64,000 bases of DNA, from contig JAJQIF010000028.1 of assembly GCA_021199355.1 (NCBI GenBank), positions 50,485-114,484 of the forward strand. The letters run 5' to 3'. The notes under the pieces are model-generated. The model was not told the DNA's origin. It ran no database searches and saw only the letters and a list, made by a program, of their open reading frames with translations. This DNA is from Oscillospiraceae bacterium. Its GTDB lineage: Bacteria; Bacillota; Clostridia; Oscillospirales; Ruminococcaceae. Shown here one piece after another: positions 1 to 9,065 of the stretch (the stretch's first letter is position 1; each line of letters opens with the position of its first letter). Both the position numbers and the translations under genes were made by a program.

Positions 1-2619
1 GACCCGACCGTTCCCGTCAGCGAGACCATCAAGGGCAAGCTCCCTCAGCGTAAAATCGTCACCACTGCCGCCGCAGGATATTCGTCCTATGGCAACCAGA
101 TTGGCTTGGCGACCGGCATCGTCGACGAAATCTATCACCCCGGCTATGCCGCAAAGAGAATGGAAATCGGCGCAGTCATCGCCGCCACTCCCGAGGAGAA
201 CGTTCGGCGTGAAGTCCCCCAGCCGGGAGACATCGTAATACTTTTGGGAGGCAGTACCGGCAGAGACGGTTGCGGAGGCGCGACCGGCTCCTCGAAATCA
301 CATACACTCACTTCTCTTGAGACCTGCGGCGCGGAGGTCCAGAAGGGCAACGCCCCCGAGGAAAGAAAGCTCCAGAGACTCTTCAGAAACCGCGAAGCAT
401 CCCTCATGATTAAGAGGTGCAACGACTTCGGCGCAGGCGGCGTTTCGGTCGCAATCGGCGAGCTTGCCGACGGTCTGGAAATCGACCTGAATGCAGTTCC
501 GAAGAAATATGAAGGACTCGACGGAACAGAGCTTGCAATCAGCGAATCTCAGGAGAGAATGGCGGTTGTTATCGAACCGGAGAACCTTGAGAGATTCCTC
601 GAGATTGCCCATTCCGAGAACCTGCAGGCTTGCAAGGTTGCGGAAGTAAAGGCTGAGCCGAGGCTCGTCATGAACTGGAACGGCAAGTCGATTGTCAACC
701 TGAGCCGTGAGTTCCTCAACTCGAACGGCGCTGAGAAGCATATTGATGCCGCACCGGCGAAGCTTCAGGACTATAAGAAGACTGTCACCGGCGATTTCAG
801 AGAGAACTATCTGAAGCTTGCGGGAGACCTCAACATCTGCTCGAAGCGTGGTCTTTCGGAAAGATTCGACTCGACCATCGGCGCAGGAACAGTTCTCATG
901 CCGTTCGGCGGCAAGAATCAGCTCACGCCTATTCAGGCAATGGTGCAAAAGGTCTCGGTTGAGAAGAAGCACACCGACGCTTGCTCGCTGATGGCATACG
1001 GCTACAACCCCTATATCACCGAGAAGTCGCCATATCACGGAGCTTATCTCGCTGTTATCGAATCGGTTTCGAAGCTTGTTGCGACAGGCGCCAAGTTCGA
1101 CGACGAAGAGGTTTACCTCACTTTCCAAGAATATTTCGAGCATCCCAATAAAGATGCAAAGCGTTGGGGCAAGCCTCTGGCGGCACTGCTCGGCGCCTTC
1201 AAGGCACAGCTTGAGCTTAAAATCGGCGCAATCGGAGGCAAGGACTCGATGAGCGGAACCTTCGAGGACATCGACGTTCCCCCAACGCTCGTTTCGTTCG
1301 CAGTCACCACTTCGACAACGGATAATATAATCAGCCCCGAATTTAAAGAAGCCGGGCATAAAGTATACTTCATCAAGCCCGACTATGACGAGAATAATCT
1401 GCCGGTAACGGCTTCGCTCCTCGAGGTTTACGCGAAAGTCACCGAATGGATGAGAGCAGGCAAGATTGTTGCGGCATACACCCCGACCGCCGGCGGCATC
1501 GCCGAAGCGATCTTCAAGATGGGCATCGGAAACGGAATCGGCTTCAAGTTCGCTTCGACCTCCGATATATTCGCCTATAACTACGGCGCATTTATCCTCG
1601 AAGCTACTGAGGACTTGGACGCCGAGCTCCTCGGTGAGACCACTGTTGATGAAATAATTACATATGGCGATGAAGTTATCACACTTACAGAGCTTCTGAC
1701 GCCATACGAAAACAAACTTGAATCCGTATACACTTGTAACATAGGAGACAAGAACACAACTACTGAGGCATTTACTTACAAAGTGGCTTCACATTCTCAC
1801 TCTTCTTCCCCGGCAAAGCCCAAAGTTCTTATCCCCGCCTTCCCCGGCACCAACTGCGAGTGTGACAGTGCGAAAGCGTTTGCGGATGCGGGTGCTGAAC
1901 CCGAAATCTTGGTTATCAACAATCTTTCGGCGGAGGGCATAAGCCGCAGTGTTGAAACGTTTGCCGAAAAGCTCAAGTCGGCGCAGATGGTCTTCATCCC
2001 CGGAGGGTTCTCGGGCGGCGACGAGCCGGAGGGAAGCGGCAAGTTCATCACTGCATTCTTCCGTAACGCCGAAATCAAGGACGGCGTCCACGACCTGCTC
2101 GACAACCGCGGCGGACTTATGGCGGGAATCTGCAACGGCTTCCAGGCATTAATCAAGCTCGGACTTCTGCCGTACGGCAAGATTATCGACACCGACGAGA
2201 ACTGCCCGACGCTTACCTTCAACGTCATCAACCGCCACCAGTCGAAGATTGTCAGAACCCGCATCGCTTCGAACAAGTCTCCGTGGCTTTCGCTCATGAA
2301 CGTCGGCGACATCGTGAACGTCCCCATCTCCCACGGCGAGGGCAGATTCCTCGCAAGCGAGGAGCTGATAAGGGAGCTTGCCGCAAACGGTCAGATTGCA
2401 ACGCAGTATGTAGACCTTGACGGAAACCCCTCGATGGATGTAAGATACAACCCGAACGGCTCGCTTTTTGCGGTCGAGGGCATCACCTCGCCCGACGGCA
2501 GGGTCTTCGGCAAGATGGGACATTCGGAACGTGTCGGCTCCGGGCTCTACAAAAACGTCCCCGGCAACTACGACATCCGCATGTTCGAAGCCGCAGTGAA
2601 CTATTTCAAGAAAAACTGA
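1..2619 (+). CDS. purL: Phosphoribosylformylglycinamidine synthase, 5' end cut by window
   Basis: FGAM synthase converts FGAR, ATP and glutamine to FGAM in de novo purine synthesis in the cytosol. The frame is open to base 1, so the true start lies upstream and only the last 872 residues are seen. It is the one-chain type known from Clostridia: the AIR-synthase-like ATP-binding part comes first, and from about residue 606 of the fragment a class I glutaminase domain follows. That domain shows the nucleophile elbow GICNGFQ and the later SHGEGR block expected of the catalytic triad. No other purine gene is in view. The family call is very secure; upstream partners cannot be judged. Confidence 0.97.
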   Translation, partial: DPTVPVSETIKGKLPQRKIVTTAAAGYSSYGNQIGLATGIVDEIYHPGYAAKRMEIGAVIAATPEENVRREVPQPGDIVILLGGSTGRDGCGGATGSSKSHTLTSLETCGAEVQKGNAPEERKLQRLFRNREASLMIKRCNDFGAGGVSVAIGELADGLEIDLNAVPKKYEGLDGTELAISESQERMAVVIEPENLERFLEIAHSENLQACKVAEVKAEPRLVMNWNGKSIVNLSREFLNSNGAEKHIDAAPAKLQDYKKTVTGDFRENYLKLAGDLNICSKRGLSERFDSTIGAGTVLMPFGGKNQLTPIQAMVQKVSVEKKHTDACSLMAYGYNPYITEKSPYHGAYLAVIESVSKLVATGAKFDDEEVYLTFQEYFEHPNKDAKRWGKPLAALLGAFKAQLELKIGAIGGKDSMSGTFEDIDVPPTLVSFAVTTSTTDNIISPEFKEAGHKVYFIKPDYDENNLPVTASLLEVYAKVTEWMRAGKIVAAYTPTAGGIAEAIFKMGIGNGIGFKFASTSDIFAYNYGAFILEATEDLDAELLGETTVDEIITYGDEVITLTELLTPYENKLESVYTCNIGDKNTTTEAFTYKVASHSHSSSPAKPKVLIPAFPGTNCECDSAKAFADAGAEPEILVINNLSAEGISRSVETFAEKLKSAQMVFIPGGFSGGDEPEGSGKFITAFFRNAEIKDGVHDLLDNRGGLMAGICNGFQALIKLGLLPYGKIIDTDENCPTLTFNVINRHQSKIVRTRIASNKSPWLSLMNVGDIVNVPISHGEGRFLASEELIRELAANGQIATQYVDLDGNPSMDVRYNPNGSLFAVEGITSPDGRVFGKMGHSERVGSGLYKNVPGNYDIRMFEAAVNYFKKN

Positions 2620-2676
2620 GTGAATTTTTATTCAAGGGTATTGCATAATTATTCACAATGTGCTATACTATTCGGA

Positions 2677-2810
2677 AACCCCTCAGTCGCCTTCGGCGAC
2701 AGCTCCCCTTTCAGGGGAGCCTAATGGCGGTTCTATACAAGTTTCTGATAGAACGGAAAAAGCCTCCCCTGAAAGGGGAGGGGGACCGGCGCAGCCGGTG
2801 GAGGGGTTTA
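2677..2810 (+). repeat. R2 paired palindrome repeat, copy 1
   Basis: This fills most of the purL-argG gap. The left arm has CCCCTCAGTCGCC, a TTCG mini-hairpin and the CTCCCCTTTCAGGGGAG palindrome. A ~45 bp middle follows, then the right arm with CTCCCCTGAAAGGGGAG and a CCGGCGCAGCCGG hairpin ending in GAGGGGTTT. The two ends are inverted copies (AAACCCCTC/GAGGGGTTT). Similar units lie at 4069, 7541, 19971, 33739 and 38232. It could fold in RNA and attenuate or stabilise transcripts; that is inference. Confidence 0.85.
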
Positions 2811-2832
2811 CAATTTACATGGAGGAGTTTAT

Positions 2833-4068
2833 ATGAGTATAAAAAAAGAAAACATCAAAAAAGTAGTCCTTGCCTATTCTGGCGGACTCGACACTTCAAT
2901 CATCATCCCGTGGCTCAAGGAGAATTACAATAATCCCGAGATTATCGCTGTTTCGGCTAATGTCGGACAGGGCACCGAGCTCGACGGGCTCGAGGAGAAG
3001 GCTCTCAAGACCGGCGCTTCGAAGCTCTATATCGAGGATCTGACCGAAGAGTTCTTAACAGATTTCGTCTTCCCCTGCGTCCAGGCTGGTGCGAAGTATG
3101 AGGAATACCTCCTCGGCACCGCTTTTGCCCGTCCTCCGATAGCTCGCAGAATTGCCGAAATCGCTATCAAGGAAGGCGCTGACGCCATCTGCCACGGTTG
3201 CACCGGCAAGGGCAACGACCAGGTTCGTTTCGAAGTCGCCATCAAGGCTTTCGCCCCCGACATCCCGATTATCGCTCCTTGGAGAGAGTGGGACATCAAG
3301 TCCCGCGACGAGGAAATCGACTATGCCGAGGCGCACAACGTTCCCCTGAAGATTAACCGTGAGACCAATTACTCGAAAGATAAGAATCTCTGGCACCTTT
3401 CTCACGAGGGACTCGATCTTGAAGACCCGGCAAACGAGCCGCAGTACAACAAGCCCGGATTCCTCGAGATGGGCGTTTCGCCCGAGATGGCTCCCGATGA
3501 GCCCACATATGTAAAGCTCCACTTCGAGCAGGGCGTTCCCACAGCTGTAAACGGCGTAGAGATGAACGCAACCGAGCTCGTATCGGAACTCAACAAGCTC
3601 GGCGGTGCGAACGGCATCGGACTCCTTGACATCGTCGAGAACCGCCTTGTCGGTATGAAGAGCAGAGGCGTTTATGAGACCCCCGGCGGCGCTATCCTCT
3701 ATCATGCTCATGAAACCCTCGAGACTATCACCCTTGACAAAGAAACCGCTCACTACAAGTCTTTGGTAGCTCAGAAGCTTGCCGAGCTCGTATATAACGC
3801 ACAGTGGTTCACTCCTCTTACCGAGGCAATTCTTGCGTTCGTAAAGTCGACACAGAAGACCGTCACCGGCGACGTAACCCTCAAGCTTTATAAGGGCAAC
3901 ATCATCAACGCAGGCGTAACCTCGCCCTACTCCCTCTACGACCCCGAAATCGCGACATTTGACGAGGATGAGGTCTACGACCAGAAGGACGCCGGCGGCT
4001 TCATCAACCTCTACGGTCTCCCGACCAAGGTTTACGCGAAGATGAAAGCGAAGAATGGGTTGAGGTAA
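2833..4068 (+). CDS. argG: Argininosuccinate synthase
   Basis: Joins citrulline and aspartate with ATP to form argininosuccinate, the seventh step of arginine synthesis, in the cytosol. The 411-residue length is normal for the family. The N-terminal pyrophosphatase-type P-loop AYSGGLDTS is at residues 14-22. The start at 2833 follows a clear ribosome site (GGAGGAG) eight bases upstream. The gene heads an argG-argH-argF run in which the product of each of the last two enzymes in the pathway is made by a neighbour. An R2 repeat lies upstream, and a half repeat starts right at its TAA. No ArgR site or promoter could be picked out with confidence. Confidence 0.97.
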   Translation: MSIKKENIKKVVLAYSGGLDTSIIIPWLKENYNNPEIIAVSANVGQGTELDGLEEKALKTGASKLYIEDLTEEFLTDFVFPCVQAGAKYEEYLLGTAFARPPIARRIAEIAIKEGADAICHGCTGKGNDQVRFEVAIKAFAPDIPIIAPWREWDIKSRDEEIDYAEAHNVPLKINRETNYSKDKNLWHLSHEGLDLEDPANEPQYNKPGFLEMGVSPEMAPDEPTYVKLHFEQGVPTAVNGVEMNATELVSELNKLGGANGIGLLDIVENRLVGMKSRGVYETPGGAILYHAHETLETITLDKETAHYKSLVAQKLAELVYNAQWFTPLTEAILAFVKSTQKTVTGDVTLKLYKGNIINAGVTSPYSLYDPEIATFDEDEVYDQKDAGGFINLYGLPTKVYAKMKAKNGLR

Positions 4069-4115
4069 ACCTCTCAGTCGCCTACGGCGACAGCTCCCCT
4101 TATCAAGGGGAGCCT
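4069..4115 (+). repeat. R2 left arm only
   Basis: Half of an R2 repeat directly abutting the argG stop codon (TAA followed by ACCTCTCAGTC), with a CGCCTACGGCG mini-hairpin and CTCCCCTTATCAAGGGGAG. The right arm is absent. It lies in the short argG-argH gap and could act as a processing or attenuation hairpin within the operon. Confidence 0.75.
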
Positions 4116-4148
4116 TTACTTCTTCTACACAACTTTGGAGGTATAACT

Positions 4149-5549
4149 ATGGCAAAAATGTGGGCAGGTCGAACTAGCGGCGACACAAGCACTCTCGCCG
4201 ACGACTTCAACTCGTCTATTCACTTTGACAGCCGGATGTATCGCGAGGATATAACCGGCAGTATGGCGCATGCTTCTATGCTCGGGGCGACGGGGATTAT
4301 CTCGGAAGATGAAGCCTCAGAGCTTATCGACGGTCTCTCGGAGATTTTATCCGACCTTGACTCGGGGAAGCTCAAAATCAACCCCGATTGCGAGGATATC
4401 CACATGTTCGTCGAGGAGGTTCTCACGTCCCGGCTCGGCGATGTCGGAAAGAAGCTTCATACCGCCCGTAGCCGCAACGATCAGGTTGCTCTTGACACGA
4501 GGATGTACACGAGAACGGAGATAGCTTCGATTCAGGAAAAGCTTCTTGATTTGTGCGACGCGGTCGTCGCAAAAGCCGAGGAATATAAAGACTATGTCAT
4601 GCCCGGCTATACGCATCTCCAGAGAGCACAGCCCATCACCTTTGGGCATCAGCTGATGTGCTATGTCGAGATGCTCGGGCGAGATGTTGACAGGCTTGAA
4701 GATGCGAAGAAGCGCGTTTCCGTATCTCCAATAGGCAGCTGTGCCTTGGCGGGTACTACATATCAGACCGACAGGGGATATGAAGCGAAAAAACTCGGCT
4801 TCGACTCGGTTTGCAGAAACAGCATCGACGGCGTTTCGGACAGAGATTTTGTCTGCGAGACTCTTTCGGACTTGTCCATCATCATGATGCACCTGTCGAG
4901 ATTTTCCGAGGAAATAGTTCTCTGGTCGAGCTGGGAATTCAAATTTATTGAGCTTTCGGACAGCTTTACGACCGGCTCGTCAATCATGCCGCAAAAGAAA
5001 AACCCCGACATGGCGGAGTTGGTTCGGGGCAAGACCGGCAGGGTCTATGGCGACCTCATCACTATTTTAACCGTACTCAAGGGCTTGCCGCTTGCCTATA
5101 ATAAAGATATGCAGGAGGACAAAGAATGCCTCTTCGACGGAATCGACACCGTCAAGATGTGCCTTGACGTCTTCACCGGAATGATTGAGACCATGAAGGC
5201 GAACCGCGAAAACATGATGACTGCGGCGCAGAAGGGCTTTATCAACGCAACAGATCTGGCGGACTACCTCGTCAGAAAGGGCTTGCCGTTCAGAAGCGCA
5301 TATAAGATAAGCGGCAGAATCGTCGCCCATTGCATCGAGACCGGAAAAGTACTTGAAACGATGGAGCTCTCGGAATACAAAGAGTTCAGCGAGCTTTTCG
5401 AAGACGATTTGTATCAGGAAATCGACCTCAAAACCTGCGTCGACAAGAGAATCAGCGAGGGCGGAACCTCGATAAGCTCCGTAGAAAAGCAGATTGCCGA
5501 CGCAAAAGAAAGAATAAGTAATCTTAAGAAGGGATTTGAACAGAAATGA
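4149..5549 (+). CDS. argH: Argininosuccinate lyase
   Basis: Splits argininosuccinate into arginine and fumarate, the last step of arginine synthesis; works as a cytosolic homotetramer of the fumarase/aspartase superfamily. The 466-residue length is normal. The superfamily signature [12 protein letters not shown] lies near residues 276-287, and the HTARSRNDQ block near residue 104 is typical of the substrate site. A ribosome site (TTGGAGG) precedes the ATG at 4149. The stop overlaps the start of argF by four bases (ATGA), which points to translational coupling and a shared transcript. Confidence 0.97.
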   Translation: MAKMWAGRTSGDTSTLADDFNSSIHFDSRMYREDITGSMAHASMLGATGIISEDEASELIDGLSEILSDLDSGKLKINPDCEDIHMFVEEVLTSRLGDVGKKLHTARSRNDQVALDTRMYTRTEIASIQEKLLDLCDAVVAKAEEYKDYVMPGYTHLQRAQPITFGHQLMCYVEMLGRDVDRLEDAKKRVSVSPIGSCALAGTTYQTDRGYEAKKLGFDSVCRNSIDGVSDRDFVCETLSDLSIIMMHLSRFSEEIVLWSSWEFKFIELSDSFTTGSSIMPQKKNPDMAELVRGKTGRVYGDLITILTVLKGLPLAYNKDMQEDKECLFDGIDTVKMCLDVFTGMIETMKANRENMMTAAQKGFINATDLADYLVRKGLPFRSAYKISGRIVAHCIETGKVLETMELSEYKEFSELFEDDLYQEIDLKTCVDKRISEGGTSISSVEKQIADAKERISNLKKGFEQK

Positions 5550-6535
5550 ATCTTTACGGACGGGATTTTCTGAAGCTTCTTGACTTCACTCCCGATGAAA
5601 TAGAAGGGCTTATCGAGCTCGCGGCGACCCTCAAGGCAAAGAAAAAGGCGGGAGTCGCTCACAAGCTCTGCGAGGGCAAGAACGTCGCCCTCATCTTTGA
5701 GAAGACGAGCACCCGCACCCGTTGCTCATTCGAGGTTGCCGCTCATGATTTGGGCATGGGTTGTACATACCTTGACCCGTCGGGCTCGCAGATTGGCAAA
5801 AAGGAAAGCATCGCCGACACGGCAAGAGTACTCAGCTCAATGTTCGACGGCATCGAATACCGTGGCTACGGGCAGGAGATTGTCGAGGAGCTCGCCGAAT
5901 ATTCGAGCGTCCCTGTCTGGAATGGGCTCACAAACGAGTTCCACCCGACGCAGATTCTTGCCGACTTCCTCACAATAAAAGAGATTTACGGACGCCTGAA
6001 GGGCATCAACTTCCTCTACATGGGCGACGCCAGATACAACATGGGTAACTCGCTTATGGTCGGTTGCGCCAAGATGGGTCTTAACTTCACCGCATGTGCA
6101 CCCGCAAAATACTTCCCGAACGCCGAGCTCGTTAAAACCTGCGAAGAGCTCGCACAAGAAAGCGGCGGAAGCATCACTCTGACCGAAGACCCCGCAGAGG
6201 CGGCTAAGGGACAGAATGTCGTCTATACCGACGTGTGGGTTTCGATGGGCGAGCCGGACGAGGTCTGGGCAGAGAGAATCGCCGATTTGTCGCCTTATCA
6301 GGTAAACTCGAAGCTCATGAACGCCACTGACAACGCCGTATTCATGCACTGCCTGCCGTCCTTCCATGACCTCAAGACCACCACCGGCAAGCTGATAAAC
6401 GAGAAATTCGGCATCGACTGCATGGAGGTCACCGACGAGGTCTTCGAAAGCCCGAAGTCCGCTGTCTTCCAGGAGGCGGAGAATCGGATGCACACGATTA
6501 AGGCGGTTATGGCTTCTACTTTGGCAAAAGTGTGA
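5546..6535 (+). CDS. argF: Ornithine carbamoyltransferase
   Basis: Makes citrulline from ornithine and carbamoyl phosphate, feeding ArgG; cytosolic trimer. At 329 residues it has normal length. The carbamoyl phosphate loop STRTR is at residues 55-59, and the ornithine-side HCLPSFHD block lies in the C-terminal half. The anabolic role is inferred from its coupling to argH (ATGA overlap) rather than from arcA/arcC neighbours, which are absent. An R1 repeat begins two bases after its TGA and may end or process the operon transcript. Confidence 0.96.
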   Translation: MNLYGRDFLKLLDFTPDEIEGLIELAATLKAKKKAGVAHKLCEGKNVALIFEKTSTRTRCSFEVAAHDLGMGCTYLDPSGSQIGKKESIADTARVLSSMFDGIEYRGYGQEIVEELAEYSSVPVWNGLTNEFHPTQILADFLTIKEIYGRLKGINFLYMGDARYNMGNSLMVGCAKMGLNFTACAPAKYFPNAELVKTCEELAQESGGSITLTEDPAEAAKGQNVVYTDVWVSMGEPDEVWAERIADLSPYQVNSKLMNATDNAVFMHCLPSFHDLKTTTGKLINEKFGIDCMEVTDEVFESPKSAVFQEAENRMHTIKAVMASTLAKV

Positions 6536-6537
6536 TT

Positions 6538-6608
6538 GTAGGGGCGGATATTATCCGCCCGTATCTAGGCTACATGTATTTTTCGGGCGGATGATATCCG
6601 CCCCTACA
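6538..6608 (+). repeat. R1 paired palindrome repeat, copy 1
   Basis: The left half is GGGGCGGATATTATCCGCCC, followed by a ~23 bp spacer, and the right half is GGGCGGATGATATCCGCCCC. The outer ends are GTA and TAC. The halves are inverted copies with a single difference that would be a G-U pair in a plus-strand RNA, giving one long hairpin or two short ones. It starts two bases after the argF stop. Other copies are at 22545, 36853, 56460 and 62859, with halves at 12378, 18320 and 24038. Confidence 0.9.
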
Positions 6609-6631
6609 TATGTTAATTTTCGGAGAAAAAT

Positions 6632-7273
6632 ATGCGTGAATTCTTAATATCAATCTTCCGCAAGCCGCACATGGCTCGGCGGGTTATTCTCTGCGTCGTG
6701 GCGGTCACGATGATGGGCTTTTGCGTGTCGTGGCTGAACCTTCTTGCGTGGGGCACCGACCCTTGCTCGGTCGTGAATCTCGCCATGGCTGAAATCCTCG
6801 GCATGAGCTTCGGAAGCTGGCAGGCGCTCATCAACTGCGTTCTCTTCGTCTTCGTCTTCTGGAAGGGGAGGGAGAACATCGGCATCGGCACCGTCTGCAA
6901 CATGTTCATCGTCGGCTATGCCTGCGATTTCATGACGTGGCTTCGGACGCTAATCTTGCCCGATTTTTCATTCACGACAATGCCCGAGAAGATTGTTGCC
7001 TGCGTTGTGATACTTTGTATATTTGTCTTCTCGGTCGCGGTCTACACCTCGGTCGGGCTCGGTGCGTCGCCCTATGATTCGATTCCCGAAATCATCTTCA
7101 AGGCGCAGAAAAAGCTCCCGTTCCGGGTCGTCAGAATCCTCTGGGACGGCGGCTATGCAGTCCTTGGCTATCTTATAGGCGGAACGGTCGGAATCGTGAC
7201 GGTTCTTATGGCTCTCACGATAGGACCCATGGCGGAAGCCGTCCGCAAGCGCATCGGCAGGTTTATTGAATAG
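6632..7273 (+). CDS. YczE/YitT-like integral membrane protein
   Basis: A 213-residue protein with about five hydrophobic segments (near residues 15-35, 65-80, 85-105, 118-140 and 170-195) and little soluble sequence. The paired glycine-aspartate features (AWGTDPCS and VGLGASPYDS), one in each half, are those seen in the YczE/YyaS family of Firmicutes membrane proteins, whose function is not established. It ends with a basic tail inside the cell. The ATG at 6632 has a weak ribosome site (GGAGA). It converges on a small minus-strand gene, with 11 bases of overlap at the stops. Transport is possible but not shown. Confidence 0.75.
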   Translation: MREFLISIFRKPHMARRVILCVVAVTMMGFCVSWLNLLAWGTDPCSVVNLAMAEILGMSFGSWQALINCVLFVFVFWKGRENIGIGTVCNMFIVGYACDFMTWLRTLILPDFSFTTMPEKIVACVVILCIFVFSVAVYTSVGLGASPYDSIPEIIFKAQKKLPFRVVRILWDGGYAVLGYLIGGTVGIVTVLMALTIGPMAEAVRKRIGRFIE

Positions 7274-7481
7274 TGCTTTCCAACGACTTGAGCTCTCTTA
7301 TTAAGTAGTTGTAACGTGACTCAAGAGCCGCACGGTCATAGATAAGCGCATCCACAAGGTCGCTGTCGGTCGTCTCGTTAAAACAGCTCTCCGTAATTTC
7401 CATAGCATCAGAAATCTCCTTGATATCGGCTTCGATAGCAAGGAGTTTTTGTTTTCGGAGCTTATTTTGCGAACGGGTCAT
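7263..7481 (-). CDS. Small DUF2508-like protein
   Basis: A 72-residue soluble, charged protein predicted to be nearly all helix. Its central pattern, two helices joined by an SDLVDALIYDRAALESRYNY stretch, resembles the DUF2508 (YaaL-like) family of Firmicutes, whose role is unknown. I chose the ATG at 7481 (MTRSQNK...) because a GAGAGG ribosome site lies nine bases upstream; in-frame ATGs further upstream have none. YaaL genes usually sit by recR, which is not the case here, so the family match is moderate. It overlaps the end of the convergent membrane-protein gene. Confidence 0.6.
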   Translation of the reverse strand: MTRSQNKLRKQKLLAIEADIKEISDAMEITESCFNETTDSDLVDALIYDRAALESRYNYLIRELKSLESTIQ

Positions 7482-7540
7482 AACAAACATCCTCTCGTAT
7501 ATGCTGTTAAAGCATATGCGGGAGGAAAGTGCTTCATGCA

Positions 7541-7723
7541 AACCCCTCAGTCGCCCTTCTGGGCGAAGAAGTTTGACTATGCCAAACTTCCGAAGTTCGC
7601 AAAGCGAACTTCTGCGCTCACCCTTTCAGGGGAGCCTTTTTGTATTCTGCACAAACTTTTGCGAGAGCAAAAAAAGCCTCCCCTGAAAGGGGAGGGGGAC
7701 CGGCGAAGCCGGTGGAGGGGTTT
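7541..7723 (+). repeat. R2 repeat carrying a nested mini-hairpin pair
   Basis: An R2 repeat with the usual AAACCCCTC ends. Its left arm is split, after the CGCCCTTCTGGGCG hairpin, by about 45 bp made of two hairpins (GAAGTTTG...CAAACTTC and GAAGTTCGC...GCGAACTTC). The right arm is intact and ends against the galM stop codon. The same hairpin pair, in the other order, interrupts an R1 repeat near 22600. Confidence 0.85.
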
Positions 7724-7724
7724 A

Positions 7725-8768
7725 TCAAACGCTGAACTTATAAACCGTAACGTGATGATACTTCTCGCCAGCTTTCAAAATCGGCTTCTCGAAGTTGTCG
7801 AACTTCATGGCGTTCGGATAGAACTGGGTTTCGAGGCAGAGACCGTCGCGCTTCTCAATCGGCTTGCCGTTCTTGCCGTAGGGTGCTGTGCCGTCGAGGA
7901 AGTTGCCCGAATAGAACTGCATGCCGAGGGTGTCGGACCATACCTCCATCGTGCGTCCGGTGTTAGCCGCCTTGAGGGTTGCCATATGGCGGAAGCCCTC
8001 GCCGTCCGGGCACCAGTTGTGGTCATAGCCGCCGGCAAAGACGAGCTGCTCGTGCTTTTGGTTGATTCTCTCGCCGATAACGTGGAAGTCGGTGAAGTCG
8101 AGCGGCGTGCCCTCAACCTTAGCGACATAGCCGGTGGGGAGGCACTCGGAATTGCCGACAGTGAAGTGAGTAGCGTTGATCTTGAGGGAGTGGTTCTCGA
8201 TGGAGCCGGTTCCCTGACCGTCAAGGTTAAAGTAGCAGTGGTTCGTCAGATTGCAGATGGTGTCGCTCTCGGCTACCGCGTTGTAGTCAATCTTGAGAGC
8301 GCAGTCGTCATCGAAGGAGTACTTGACGGTGACGTGAAGTGTTCCCGGGAAGCCCTCTTCGCCGTCGGGGGAGGTGTAGTTGAGGACGAGCTTCTCGCCG
8401 TCAACGCTGGCGTCCCAGATTTTCTTGTTGAAGCCTTCGAAGCCGCCGTGGAGGTTGTTTCTGCCGTCGTTCTTGCCGAGGGTATAGGTCTTTCTGCCGA
8501 GCTTGAACTTTGCGTCCTCGATTCTGTTGCCGTGGCGACCGATGAGTGCGCCGATATACTTGTCCTGGTTCTCATAGCCGGAAATGTCGTCATATCCGAG
8601 AGCTACGTCGGCGATATAGCCGTTCTTGTCCGGGACGTTTATCGAGCGGATAGCTCCGCCATAAGTGATGATTTCGACATACGCGCCGATTGAGTTTTTG
8701 AGCTCATAGAGCGAGATAGGCTCGCCGGTCGAGAGGCATCCGAAGTCTCTTCTTGTTACAGTTGTCAT
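7725..8768 (-). CDS. galM: Aldose 1-epimerase (galactose mutarotase)
   Basis: Interconverts alpha and beta anomers of hexoses such as galactose and glucose in the cytosol. The 347-residue length is typical. Family marks are RHGNRI near residue 75, the HGGFEGF block, the catalytic histidine in LTNHCYFNL and the catalytic glutamate in the C-terminal LETQFYPNA. The ATG at 8768 has an AAAGGA ribosome site. It stands alone on the minus strand and is not beside other Leloir genes, so the sugar in question is unknown. Its TGA abuts an R2 repeat. Confidence 0.95.
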   Translation of the reverse strand: MTTVTRRDFGCLSTGEPISLYELKNSIGAYVEIITYGGAIRSINVPDKNGYIADVALGYDDISGYENQDKYIGALIGRHGNRIEDAKFKLGRKTYTLGKNDGRNNLHGGFEGFNKKIWDASVDGEKLVLNYTSPDGEEGFPGTLHVTVKYSFDDDCALKIDYNAVAESDTICNLTNHCYFNLDGQGTGSIENHSLKINATHFTVGNSECLPTGYVAKVEGTPLDFTDFHVIGERINQKHEQLVFAGGYDHNWCPDGEGFRHMATLKAANTGRTMEVWSDTLGMQFYSGNFLDGTAPYGKNGKPIEKRDGLCLETQFYPNAMKFDNFEKPILKAGEKYHHVTVYKFSV

Positions 8769-8843
8769 AGGTTTTCAAGTCCTTTCAAAAAAATTCTCAA
8801 AAAATATTTTTCTCGCATGCAATAATTGCGTGCCCTGATTTGT

Positions 8844-8878
8844 ATTATAAGTGTAACACCTTTTCAGACGAATTGCAA
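8844..8878 (-). promoter_or_regulatory. Promoter for galM
   Basis: On the minus strand, TTGCAA (8873-8878) is followed after 17 bases by TACACT (8850-8855), with a TATAAT just downstream (8844-8849). It lies about 80 bases before the galM start and faces it. Confidence 0.55.
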
Positions 8879-8942
8879 CCTCGGAAATGTGATTCCGGGT
8901 CGAAAAATTAATTTTCTCCCTGTGAAAATTAATAATTCGGGG

Positions 8943-8971
8943 TTTACAACGGGACAAAAAGATGTTATAAT
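8943..8971 (+). promoter_or_regulatory. Promoter for the fibronectin-III protein gene
   Basis: TTTACA (8943-8948), 17 bases, TATAAT (8966-8971), pointing to the gene at 9066. The ~90-base leader carries a mini-hairpin AGATGAACTTCGTTCATCT at about 8995-9013 just before the ribosome site. Confidence 0.65.
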
Positions 8972-9065
8972 GTACTCGGTAACCTGTGAGAAATAGATGA
9001 ACTTCGTTCATCTAGTCTCAAGGGGGAATCTAAAAAATTTTTGAAAAAAAGGAGTGTCATAAAAA

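Noticed and set aside
298..1359. Long minus-strand frame opposite purL
   Set aside because: It is a by-product of GC-rich codon use in purL, has no family match and lacks a ribosome site. The same holds for the long antisense frames over typA (26532-27641) and metY (21575-22420).
7449..8693. 414-codon plus-strand frame across the R2 repeat and galM
   Set aside because: It runs through a repeat and antisense to a clear galM, and its sequence is the shadow of galM.
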